Shown piece after piece: positions 1-6,661 of a stretch of DNA of 16,272 bases. The position numbers and the translations under genes were made by a program. How positions within the stretch are numbered: position 1 is the stretch's first letter; every line of letters starts with the position of its first letter. Below the pieces are notes generated by a model, which saw nothing but the letters and a program-made list of their open reading frames with translations, had not been told where the DNA came from and did no database searches. The stretch is taken from contig JAIRZA010000019.1 in NCBI GenBank assembly GCA_031267475.1, positions 1-16,272 of the forward strand. Direction: 5' to 3'. Source of the DNA: Spirochaetaceae bacterium (GTDB lineage: Bacteria; Spirochaetota; Spirochaetia; Treponematales; Breznakiellaceae).

Positions 1-19
1 TTTTTTTTGCTAAAGATTA

Positions 20-48
20 TTGACCCTAAATAAACGACAAGATATAAA
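20..48 (+). promoter_or_regulatory. sigma70-type promoter of the mraZ/dcw operon
   Basis: TTGACC (20-25) and TATAAA (43-48) are separated by exactly 17 bases, close to the ideal sigma70 arrangement, in an AT-rich stretch ahead of the first gene. The predicted transcription start is about 55-57, which leaves an A-rich 5' leader of roughly 120 bases before mraZ. The predicted start coincides with the first MraZ-type repeat, so a bound repressor would block initiation or promoter clearance. No start site has been measured; the call rests on match and spacing. Confidence 0.65.
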
Positions 49-56
49 TAAACTAT

Positions 57-96
57 GTGGCGAAAAGTGGCGATAAGTGGCGAACAGTGGCGAACA
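57..96 (+). promoter_or_regulatory. four direct repeats, probable MraZ operator
   Basis: Four copies of GTGGCGA begin at 57, 67, 77 and 87, giving an exact 10-base period (GTGGCGAAAA, GTGGCGATAA, GTGGCGAACA, GTGGCGAACA). MraZ is known to bind short direct repeats with a TGGG-type core and 10-base spacing just upstream of its own gene, placing successive sites on one face of the helix. Here the core reads GTGGCGA, so it is a lineage variant. The array lies directly downstream of the -10 box, as expected for autorepression of the operon. Confidence 0.7.
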
Positions 97-178
97 ACAG
101 CCATAAATAGAACGCCGCGACACCAAAAAAACAAACAGAAGACAAAAAGCACACCGTACAGCAGAAGGAGAACACCAA

Positions 179-613
179 ATGCTTAACGGCGGCTATTACA
201 ACACACTCGACGAGAAAGGACGACTCACATTTCCCGCCGCGCTGCAACGAGCATTATCCGGCGACCAACTCGTAATAACACGAGGAATAGAACCCTGTTT
301 GTGGGTACACCAACCCGATAAATGGCGCGAATTCGCCGGAAAGTGGGAGAACGCATCACCCATGCTAAAAGACGTACGCAAGATGCAGCGACACTTTTTA
401 GGCTGGGCGGCGGAAGCAGAAATAGACAAATCCAGCCGCCTAGCAATACCCCAGAGCCTGCGCGAATACGCCGGCCTAAAACGAGACTGCGTAATAATAG
501 GCGTAGGACAACGAATCGAAATCTGGGATACCGTCACATACAAAGCCATAAACGAAGGCGAAGACGGCGAAAGCCTAGCCAGCGCGGCAGAACAATTTGG
601 CGAACTATTTTGA
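179..613 (+). CDS. mraZ: MraZ, transcriptional regulator of the dcw operon
   Basis: This 144-residue protein has the normal MraZ length and two SpoVT/AbrB-like halves. The first carries DEKGR near residues 11-15 and the second DKSSRLAIP near 82-90, the paired motif typical of the family. MraZ forms a ring-shaped oligomer that binds direct repeats upstream of its own gene and represses the division and cell wall operon. The ATG at 179 is preceded by AAGGAG (164-169) at good spacing. Its stop codon overlaps the TTG start of rsmH. The repeat array at 57-96 is the likely operator. Confidence 0.97.
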   Translation: MLNGGYYNTLDEKGRLTFPAALQRALSGDQLVITRGIEPCLWVHQPDKWREFAGKWENASPMLKDVRKMQRHFLGWAAEAEIDKSSRLAIPQSLREYAGLKRDCVIIGVGQRIEIWDTVTYKAINEGEDGESLASAAEQFGELF

Positions 614-1614
614 CAAACATACACACACCGGTAATGCCGGAAGAAGTAGTAGAACACCTAGTCCCGAAAAACTTTACAACAAACGGGACAGGCGAGCACA
701 TGATAGACTGCACCCTTGGGGAGGGAGGGCACAGCGCCGTTTTTTTGAAACGCTTTCCTGACTTACACATAACAGGAATAGACGCGGATAAAAACATAAT
801 CAACACGGCGCGCGAGCGATTAAAAGAATTTGGCGGACGCATAGAGATTCATCGCGGATGGGCGCAGGATTTTTTATCCAACTTCGGCAAAGGGGAAACG
901 CCGGAGAAAGCAGCCAATACGCGGCAGCCGAGTATCATCCTCTTGGATTTGGGGGTGTCCCTTTACCATTATGAAAAAGGGGACAGAGGCTTTAGTTTCA
1001 GAGGAACAGAACCTCTGGATATGAGGATAGATACCGAAAGCGAACTATACGCCGCCAAAATTCTTGCTCGTTACAGCGAGCAAGAACTAGCGAATATGCT
1101 TTACCACAACGCCGAAGAACACCATTCACGACGCATAGCGCGCGCAATAGCCGAAACAAGACAACGGACGCCAATAGAAAACGCCGCCGCCTTGGAGAAA
1201 CTAATATGGGACGCAGTACCCGCCCCCTACCGGCGCGGCAGAATACACCCCGCGACAAAAACCTTTCAAGCGCTGCGCGTTGAAGTAAACGGCGAACTTG
1301 AAAAACTACCCGGACTATTAGACGCAGCCTATAACACACTGCGACCCGGCGGACGACTCGGCGTAATAAGCTTTAATTCGCTGGAAGACAGAATAGTAAA
1401 ACATTTTTTCCGCGCCAAAACAGCCGGAAAACACCATAAAAGCAACAGAAACAGCAAAAACTTTGACACAAACATAGAAACGCCGATAAGAAAAGAAGCA
1501 TTACTGTTGACCACAAAACCAGCGCAGCCATCGCGGGAGGAAATCAAAACGAACCCGCCCTCGCGGAGCGCGAAACTGCGGGCGCTTGAAAAGCCGCCCC
1601 AAGCGGAGGATTAG
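610..1614 (+). CDS. rsmH: RsmH, 16S rRNA m4C1402 methyltransferase
   Basis: RsmH (MraW) uses S-adenosylmethionine to methylate N4 of C1402 in 16S rRNA. The 334-residue protein starts with HTPVMPEEVV, the family's N-terminal motif. The SAM-binding loop follows (DCTLGEGGHS, about 33-42), then LLDLGVS (about 111-117) and RGFSFRGTEPLDMRID (about 126-141). The start is set at TTG 610 because HTPVM lies upstream of the first ATG (634) and is conserved in the family. That TTG shares bases with the mraZ stop (TTGA), which implies translational coupling. The open frame continues upstream to 322, but that part lies inside mraZ and has no family similarity. The basic C-terminal tail is normal for the family. 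Confidence 0.96.
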   Translation: MTNIHTPVMPEEVVEHLVPKNFTTNGTGEHMIDCTLGEGGHSAVFLKRFPDLHITGIDADKNIINTARERLKEFGGRIEIHRGWAQDFLSNFGKGETPEKAANTRQPSIILLDLGVSLYHYEKGDRGFSFRGTEPLDMRIDTESELYAAKILARYSEQELANMLYHNAEEHHSRRIARAIAETRQRTPIENAAALEKLIWDAVPAPYRRGRIHPATKTFQALRVEVNGELEKLPGLLDAAYNTLRPGGRLGVISFNSLEDRIVKHFFRAKTAGKHHKSNRNSKNFDTNIETPIRKEALLLTTKPAQPSREEIKTNPPSRSAKLRALEKPPQAED

Positions 1615-1615
1615 A

Positions 1616-1891
1616 ATGAGCGGTAGATTTTTTTTATACGCCATGGCCATAAGCATACCACTATCACTAGGAGCCGCAGTTTGGCAAACAGCGCGATACG
1701 CCGCCCTAAAACAAGAAGTGCGGATATTACTCGAACAGCAGGAAGAATGGATAGACAACAACAAACGACTAATAACAGACATAGCCGTACTATCATCATC
1801 CGCCCGCATCGAAAATTTTGCCAAAACGAACCTGAGCCTCGAAAAAAAGGACCCCGAAGATGTACTACAAGTCATCATCGAGAACGAATAG
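1616..1891 (+). CDS. ftsL: FtsL-like bitopic division protein
   Basis: This 91-residue protein has a short N-terminus, one membrane segment (about residues 5-23, FFLYAMAISIPLSLGAAVW), then a heptad-like charged helix (about 26-60) and a short tail. That is the architecture of FtsL, which pairs with DivIC/FtsB and FtsQ in the periplasm to activate septal synthesis by FtsW. FtsL sequences diverge widely, so the call rests on size, topology and position directly after rsmH. The ATG at 1616 is preferred over an in-frame ATG at 1586 because GGAGGA (1605-1610) sits five bases before it. The upstream choice would overlap rsmH by 29 bases. Confidence 0.82.
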   Translation: MSGRFFLYAMAISIPLSLGAAVWQTARYAALKQEVRILLEQQEEWIDNNKRLITDIAVLSSSARIENFAKTNLSLEKKDPEDVLQVIIENE

Positions 1892-1905
1892 GAAAACAAA
1901 CCAAA

Positions 1906-3285
1906 ATGCTAATGACATTTAAAGAAGCCGGCGCACTCGCCGGACTAGAACTTATACATAAAAACGAACAGAGCCGCGGCTTCGAGGCAGTCTGCGTCGA
2001 CTCGCGGCTGGCAGGCCCAGGAGCCCTATTCGTCGCCCTTGACGGAGAAAAACACGACGGACACAAATTCGTAAAAGCCGCGCTTAAGGCAGGAGCCGCC
2101 GGCGCAATAGTCGAAAAGACAAAACTATCAACACTAGGACTAGACGAAACAACAACATACACACTACTAGCCGCGGACAACACATTACACGCCCTGCAAG
2201 AACTAGCCGCGGCGTACCTAGAACAATTTCCCAAACTACTACGCATAGCAATAACCGGATCATCAGGAAAGACAACAACAAAAGAACTCGCCGCCGCGAT
2301 GATAGGACTTGAACGAAACGTAACCTTTAACAAAGGCAACCTCAACTCCGACATAGGACTGCCCCTATCCGTATTCCAAGTACGCAAAGAGCACGACGTT
2401 GGAATATTCGAAATGGGCATGAACCGCAAAGGCGAAATCGCGGAACTCGCCGCCGTATTAAAACCACACATCGCATTAATAACCAACACCAGCGCCGCCC
2501 ACATAGGCTTAATAGGCGGAGAGCGGGAAATCGCGCTAGAAAAGAAAGCAGCCTTTTCACACTTTACCGGAAAAGAGCACGCCATTTTACCAGAAAACAG
2601 CGCATTTGCCGAACTATTAGCAGACAACATAAAAGGAACAATCAGCTATTTTGGAAAGAAAGCCGCCAAAAAATTCGGCGGAGCGGAATCGAAAGGCCTC
2701 CGCGGCAGCACAATAACGTGGGAAAACAAAACAACAAATTTCGCGCTGCCCGGCGAATACAACCTTATGAACGCGCTGGCGGCGGCGGCGTTAGCCGAAG
2801 CCGCGGGAGTAAGCGGGACGGCGATAAGAGACGGACTCGCCGCGGCCAAAGCGCTCTTTGGCCGCGGCGAAGTAATCGAAGGCGACATTACAATAGTACG
2901 CGACTGCTACAACGCCAACCCCGATTCCATGGAAAAAGCAATAACACTTTGCGACGAGGCCGCATCCGGCAGACGGCGCGTGTACGTAATAGGACCCATG
3001 CTTGAACTAGGCCGGGCGGCGAAAACCGCGCACGAAAAACTAGGAGAAAGACTCGCCCGATCCAAAGCGGACATAATCTTCTTATTCGGAGAGGAAACAA
3101 AGGACGCATATAAAAAATTGCAAGACGCGAAAAACAAACTCACATTTCATACAAATGATATAGACGAATTAAAATCGAAAGTAAACGACAGCGTAAAGAA
3201 AGACGACGTGCTTTTATTAAAAGGCAGCCGCGCCAGCGCTCTGGAAAGAATTATGCCGGCGGCGGCAAACGTAAAAACGGCTTGA
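1906..3285 (+). CDS. murF: MurF, UDP-MurNAc-tripeptide--D-Ala-D-Ala ligase
   Basis: MurF adds D-Ala-D-Ala to the UDP-MurNAc-tripeptide, the last cytoplasmic step of the peptidoglycan precursor. The 459-residue product has the normal length and the three Mur-ligase domains. The uracil-binding N-terminus has VDSR (31-34), the central ATP loop is ITGSSGKTTTK (116-126), and the C-terminal domain has CYNANPDSM. The start is ATG 1906; ATG 1912 is a possible alternative and the ribosome site is weak (AGGA near 1890). Coding-strand composition is notably A/C-rich at third codon positions, unlike genes from ftsW onward. murE, normally just upstream, is absent. Confidence 0.96.
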   Translation: MLMTFKEAGALAGLELIHKNEQSRGFEAVCVDSRLAGPGALFVALDGEKHDGHKFVKAALKAGAAGAIVEKTKLSTLGLDETTTYTLLAADNTLHALQELAAAYLEQFPKLLRIAITGSSGKTTTKELAAAMIGLERNVTFNKGNLNSDIGLPLSVFQVRKEHDVGIFEMGMNRKGEIAELAAVLKPHIALITNTSAAHIGLIGGEREIALEKKAAFSHFTGKEHAILPENSAFAELLADNIKGTISYFGKKAAKKFGGAESKGLRGSTITWENKTTNFALPGEYNLMNALAAAALAEAAGVSGTAIRDGLAAAKALFGRGEVIEGDITIVRDCYNANPDSMEKAITLCDEAASGRRRVYVIGPMLELGRAAKTAHEKLGERLARSKADIIFLFGEETKDAYKKLQDAKNKLTFHTNDIDELKSKVNDSVKKDDVLLLKGSRASALERIMPAAANVKTA

Positions 3286-3320
3286 AAGGACTTTAGCCAA
3301 AGGATTAACAGAGGTTATTT

Positions 3321-4397
3321 GTGTTTTTAGAATTTTTTTATCCACTAGTTAAATATTGGACAGCGTTAAACGTCTTTCAGTACATCACATTCAGAGGCGC
3401 GTACGCCGCGCTTTTTACATTACTAGTATGCTTTTTATTCGGAGCGCCCATAATAGAAGCGCTTAGAAAATTCAAAATAGGACAATCCATAAGAGACGAC
3501 GGCCCCGCCACACACCTTAAAAAAGGCGGAACGCCGACAATGGGCGGACTATTAATAATAATATCAGTCGTAATTTCCATGCTCCTCTGGATGAATTTTG
3601 ACAGTTACAAAGTATGGCTCACACTCGCCGCGTTCATAATATTCGGCGCCATAGGCTTTCTTGACGACTACCTAAAAATTAAAAGACACGATTCACGCGG
3701 ACTGCCGGCGTGGGCCAAACTCGGACTACAAATTTTAGCGGCGCTGATAATAGTGCTGTATCTGTACTGCAAAGAAAAAACATCAACAGCATTATACCTG
3801 CCGTTTTTCAAGAACCCCGTAATCGACATGGGCTGGCTATGGATACCATTCGCCGTGCTGCTAATAGTCGGCGAAAGCAACGCCGTAAATTTGAGCGACG
3901 GACTCGACGGACTAGCCGCCGGACTCTTAATCTTTGTATTCATAAGCCTAGCCATCATCACATACCTTTCCGGACGCGCCGATTATTCGCAGTATTTAGG
4001 AATCCCGTATATACAAGGAGCGGGCGAACTAACCGTGTTCTGCCTTGCCGGAGTCGGCGCGTGCGTCGGCTTTTTATGGTTTAACGCGCATCCCGCCGAA
4101 GTTTTCATGGGCGATGTCGGCAGCCTCGCGCTAGGCGGCGTAATAGCCGTCATATCGCTGCTGATAAAAAAAGAAATACTCATCCTGATAGCCGGCGGCG
4201 TATTTGTGCTGGAGGCCGCGTCTGTAATAATACAAGTATTCGTATATAAACTGAAAAAAAAGCGCGTGTTCAAGATGGCGCCGCTGCACCATCATTTTGA
4301 GTTATCAGGCTGGGCGGAGACGAAAGTCGTAAGCCGTTTTTGGATACTAGGCGGCTTGTTTGCCATAATAGCCTTGTCAACATTGAAGATTCAATGA
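3321..4397 (+). CDS. mraY: MraY, phospho-MurNAc-pentapeptide translocase
   Basis: MraY transfers phospho-MurNAc-pentapeptide to undecaprenyl phosphate at the cytoplasmic membrane, producing lipid I. The 358-residue protein is highly hydrophobic with about ten membrane segments. It carries the family signatures KKGGTPTMGG (68-76), the Mg-binding DDY (115-117), NAVNLSDGLDG (187-197), FMGDVGS (262-268) and the HHHFE loop (323-327). It starts with GTG at 3321, preceded by GAGG (3311-3314) six bases away, 35 bases after murF. Its TGA overlaps the ATG of the next small ORF (ATGA). Confidence 0.98.
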   Translation: MFLEFFYPLVKYWTALNVFQYITFRGAYAALFTLLVCFLFGAPIIEALRKFKIGQSIRDDGPATHLKKGGTPTMGGLLIIISVVISMLLWMNFDSYKVWLTLAAFIIFGAIGFLDDYLKIKRHDSRGLPAWAKLGLQILAALIIVLYLYCKEKTSTALYLPFFKNPVIDMGWLWIPFAVLLIVGESNAVNLSDGLDGLAAGLLIFVFISLAIITYLSGRADYSQYLGIPYIQGAGELTVFCLAGVGACVGFLWFNAHPAEVFMGDVGSLALGGVIAVISLLIKKEILILIAGGVFVLEAASVIIQVFVYKLKKKRVFKMAPLHHHFELSGWAETKVVSRFWILGGLFAIIALSTLKIQ

Positions 4398-4666
4398 ACA
4401 ATAAATATGCCTACAGCCCGGCGGTCTATTTTGAACCGCAAAACGCGCGAAATTCGCAAAACGCGCGAAATTCGCAAAGCGCGCGAAAATCGCAAAGCGA
4501 GCGTGGAAATTTGAAGTTTACGGATAACGCTGATAGAAAGCGGCGCCGTACATATCCAACAAGCATGACGATTGTAGCCGGCATTAGTCCGGCGCAAGTT
4601 TTAAGCGGCTGTTGTTCAAAAAATAAAGTTTATGAACAACACTATTATTTAATCGCGGGAGAATGA
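4394..4666 (+). CDS. small repeat-containing hypothetical protein between mraY and ftsW
   Basis: I do not recognise this 90-residue basic protein. It starts with ATG inside the mraY stop (ATGA, 4394-4397) and ends with TGA inside the first ATG of ftsW (ATGATG, 4663-4668). Overlaps at both ends are the strongest argument that it is translated as part of the operon. Residues 16-39 are a hydrophilic six-residue repeat (QNARNS, QNARNS, QSARKS, then degenerate) encoded by an 18-bp tandem repeat. The C-terminal half has a mildly hydrophobic stretch and a CC pair, but no clear membrane segment. No convincing ribosome site precedes it, so coupling to mraY would be needed. It occupies the slot that usually holds murD, yet shows no Mur-ligase motif. 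It could still be a chance open frame. Confidence 0.5.
   Translation: MNNKYAYSPAVYFEPQNARNSQNARNSQSARKSQSERGNLKFTDNADRKRRRTYPTSMTIVAGISPAQVLSGCCSKNKVYEQHYYLIAGE
4439..4503 (+). repeat. 18-bp tandem repeat inside the small ORF
   Basis: The units at 4439-4456 and 4457-4474 are identical (CAAAACGCGCGAAATTCG). The unit at 4475-4492 differs at three bases, and a partial fourth unit follows. Each of the first two junctions contains the near-palindrome GCGAAATTCGC. The period is a multiple of three, so changes in copy number keep the frame. Confidence 0.9.
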
Positions 4667-5832
4667 TGCTTTTTTCTGTTGACGGCGCGGGCGCGAAAAC
4701 AACTTTTGACCACACGCTGATAGTATGCGTAGTGTTACTCACGGGCGTAGGCTTAGTGTCGCTGTATTCGGCTTCGTACGCTTTCGCGGAACTCTGGTTT
4801 CAGGGCGACCGCTGGCACTTTGTTTTTAGCCAATCCATCCGCGCCGTCGTAGGTTTTATTCTTTTTTTCATCGCGGCCAATATAAACATGGAGACACTGC
4901 GGTCGTCCATAATGTTTTTAGTAATAGCCGCCGCCGTACTTTGCGCGTTGACCTTTGTACCCGGAATTGGGATGAATATAAACGGCGCGTCCCGCTGGAT
5001 AGGCGCGGGGGGATTTTCATTTCAACCCTCGGAATTAGTCAAACTGGTGCTGCCCTTATATTTGGCGCATATATTTGATAAAAAGAAAGATAATTTGAAA
5101 TCATTCTCGTCCGGGATACTGCCGCCGGTTGTAGTAACAGCGCTTTTTTTTGGATTGATACTTTCGCAGAATAATTTTTCTACCGCGGTATTCATAGCGG
5201 CAAACGCGCTGATAATATTTTTCCTTGCCGGCGTAGGCATAGGCTTCTTCGTGGGCGCGGCGATGATAATACTGCCGGTTACCTTTCTGCTTGTTCTGTT
5301 GGAGGAACACCGCCTGCGCAGACTAATAAGTTTTATATGGCCGGACTGGGAGCCCTTGGGCGCGGGGTATCAGGTGCAAGCCTCGATTTTAACAATAAGC
5401 TCCGGCGGTTTTTGGGGTAAAGGACTAGGGCAGGGGACGCGCAAAATTGTAAGCGTGCCGGAAGTTCACAGCGATTTTATATTTTCGGCATACTCCGAAG
5501 AGGGCGGTTTTATAGGCGTAGCGCTGTTTATTCTGGCGTTTGCCGTGTTTGCGTGGCGCGGTTACAGGGCGGCGTTGAAGGCGGACAGCGCGTTCAAGCG
5601 TCTGGCGGCCTGCGGTCTGGTAACGGCGATTTTTACTCAGATGCTGCTTAACATCGCCGTTGTATCCGGAGCGGCTCCGGCGACCGGCGTACCGCTGCCG
5701 TTTTTTTCGGCGGGCGGATCGTCTCTTTTGGTAAGTTTAGTAATGTCAGGATTTATTGTTAATATTTCACGCGCCCCAGTGTCTTCCTTAAAGAGGGAAA
5801 ATATGAATAATGGAGTTTATAATGGAATATAA
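4663..5832 (+). CDS. ftsW: FtsW, septal peptidoglycan glycosyltransferase (SEDS)
   Basis: FtsW polymerises lipid II at the septum together with a class B penicillin-binding protein. The 389-residue polytopic protein carries RWIGAGGFSFQPSELVK (111-127). It also has the periplasmic loop ending PEVHSDFIFSAYSEEGG (266-282), whose aspartate (D271) matches the essential SEDS acid, and PATGVPLPFFSAGGSS (339-354). The HSDFIF and PATG blocks fit FtsW better than RodA. The motif usually read as QPDLGT is here QNNFST (169-174). ATG 4663 overlaps the upstream ORF; the adjacent ATG 4666 is better spaced from GGAG (4658-4661), so the true start may be one codon later. No ftsI is present nearby. Confidence 0.95.
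   Translation: MMLFSVDGAGAKTTFDHTLIVCVVLLTGVGLVSLYSASYAFAELWFQGDRWHFVFSQSIRAVVGFILFFIAANINMETLRSSIMFLVIAAAVLCALTFVPGIGMNINGASRWIGAGGFSFQPSELVKLVLPLYLAHIFDKKKDNLKSFSSGILPPVVVTALFFGLILSQNNFSTAVFIAANALIIFFLAGVGIGFFVGAAMIILPVTFLLVLLEEHRLRRLISFIWPDWEPLGAGYQVQASILTISSGGFWGKGLGQGTRKIVSVPEVHSDFIFSAYSEEGGFIGVALFILAFAVFAWRGYRAALKADSAFKRLAACGLVTAIFTQMLLNIAVVSGAAPATGVPLPFFSAGGSSLLVSLVMSGFIVNISRAPVSSLKRENMNNGVYNGI
5812..5815 (+). promoter_or_regulatory. ribosome binding site deciding the ftsQ start
   Basis: GGAG lies six bases before ATG 5822. The earlier in-frame ATG at 5810 has its nearest purine-rich site (AAGAGGG, 5791-5797) about 12 bases away and itself overlaps this GGAG. This favours initiation at 5822. 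Confidence 0.6.
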
Positions 5833-6661
5833 CGCCGCAATGAATGAAGAGATTTTGGACGCCGCTGACGGCGAAAAAGAGGATTTTAAATTTGAAAAAC
5901 CCCTGCGGCGTATACTCATTGCCTGTTCAATCATTTTAGCCGGCGAGTTGATGTGGCTGTTTGTAGTAAGCCCCTGTATGCCGCTAAACGCGGTTGATAT
6001 AAGAGGACTCGATGGAATTACAAGGATGACTATTTTGGAACGGGCGGGAATCGATTCGCGGTCTTCTTTCATGTCGGTAAACGCGGCGGCGGCGGAAGCG
6101 GCTCTGTCGTCTATTCCGCTTATCGGGGCGGTGGAAGTTATAAAACATTTTCCAGACACGATAGAAATAATCATTACAAACCGTGTGCCGGTTGCGGCGG
6201 CGGCGGTGGATATAGACAGCAGAACACTCCCCGTTTTTTTTGATAAAAACGGGGTGCTGTTTCAGATAGGGGGGCGCGACGGACGCGCCCTGTACGACGC
6301 GCTGCCAATATTGTCAGGGCTGGCGTTTGAAAACGTAACAACCGGCCTGCGCCTGCCTGAATTCTTGCTGCCGCTTTTCGGTGAAATGGAAACCTTGCGT
6401 GTAAATACCCCTGAATTACTTTCAACAATTTCCGAAATTCATATTAGCAAGAAAAAATATGACGCTTACGAATTGACAGTATATCCGGTGTATAATCCGG
6501 TGAAGATACATATAGGCCAGCATATAAACGAAGATAACCTGCGTTATATGCTGCTCTTGCTGGATGTGCTTAACGAAAAAGGGATGGCGCTTGGCGAACT
6601 TGATTTTAGAACCGGCACCGCGTCGTATAAGGTTAGGGAAACTTTAGATGGCCAAGAATAA
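5822..6661 (+). CDS. ftsQ: FtsQ/DivIB cell division protein
   Basis: FtsQ is a bitopic membrane protein that recruits FtsL/FtsB and links them to the divisome. The 279-residue product has an acidic cytoplasmic N-terminus and one membrane segment (about 30-49). A periplasmic POTRA-like region (about 53-124) follows, with LNAVDIRGLDGIT and then IEIIITNRVPVA, and finally the beta domain. Sequence identity in this family is low, so the call leans on architecture and on location between ftsW and ftsA. The start at 5822 is chosen for its GGAG site and overlaps ftsW by 11 bases; ATG 5810 is the alternative. Its end overlaps the ftsA start by 14 bases. Confidence 0.9.
   Translation: MEYNAAMNEEILDAADGEKEDFKFEKPLRRILIACSIILAGELMWLFVVSPCMPLNAVDIRGLDGITRMTILERAGIDSRSSFMSVNAAAAEAALSSIPLIGAVEVIKHFPDTIEIIITNRVPVAAAAVDIDSRTLPVFFDKNGVLFQIGGRDGRALYDALPILSGLAFENVTTGLRLPEFLLPLFGEMETLRVNTPELLSTISEIHISKKKYDAYELTVYPVYNPVKIHIGQHINEDNLRYMLLLLDVLNEKGMALGELDFRTGTASYKVRETLDGQE

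Noticed and set aside
1..8. Run of eight T at the left edge as a terminator tail of an upstream gene
   Set aside because: The stem that would define a terminator is outside the window, so it cannot be supported.
57..96. Short regular repeats as a CRISPR-like array
   Set aside because: The period is 10 bases with no spacers; an operator array upstream of mraZ fits far better.
322..609. In-frame upstream extension of rsmH
   Set aside because: It lies wholly inside mraZ, is Arg/Thr/Asn-rich without family similarity, and the RsmH N-terminal motif HTPVM begins just after TTG 610.
610..637. TTGACA at the rsmH start resembling a -35 box
   Set aside because: The best -10 candidate (TAATGC) is poor, and the bases are explained by the overlapping stop and start codons.
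1463..1490. TTGACA (1463-1468) with GATAAG 16 bases on, a possible internal promoter before ftsL/murF
   Set aside because: The -10 match is only partial, the site is inside rsmH, and the tight gene spacing already explains expression from the mraZ promoter.
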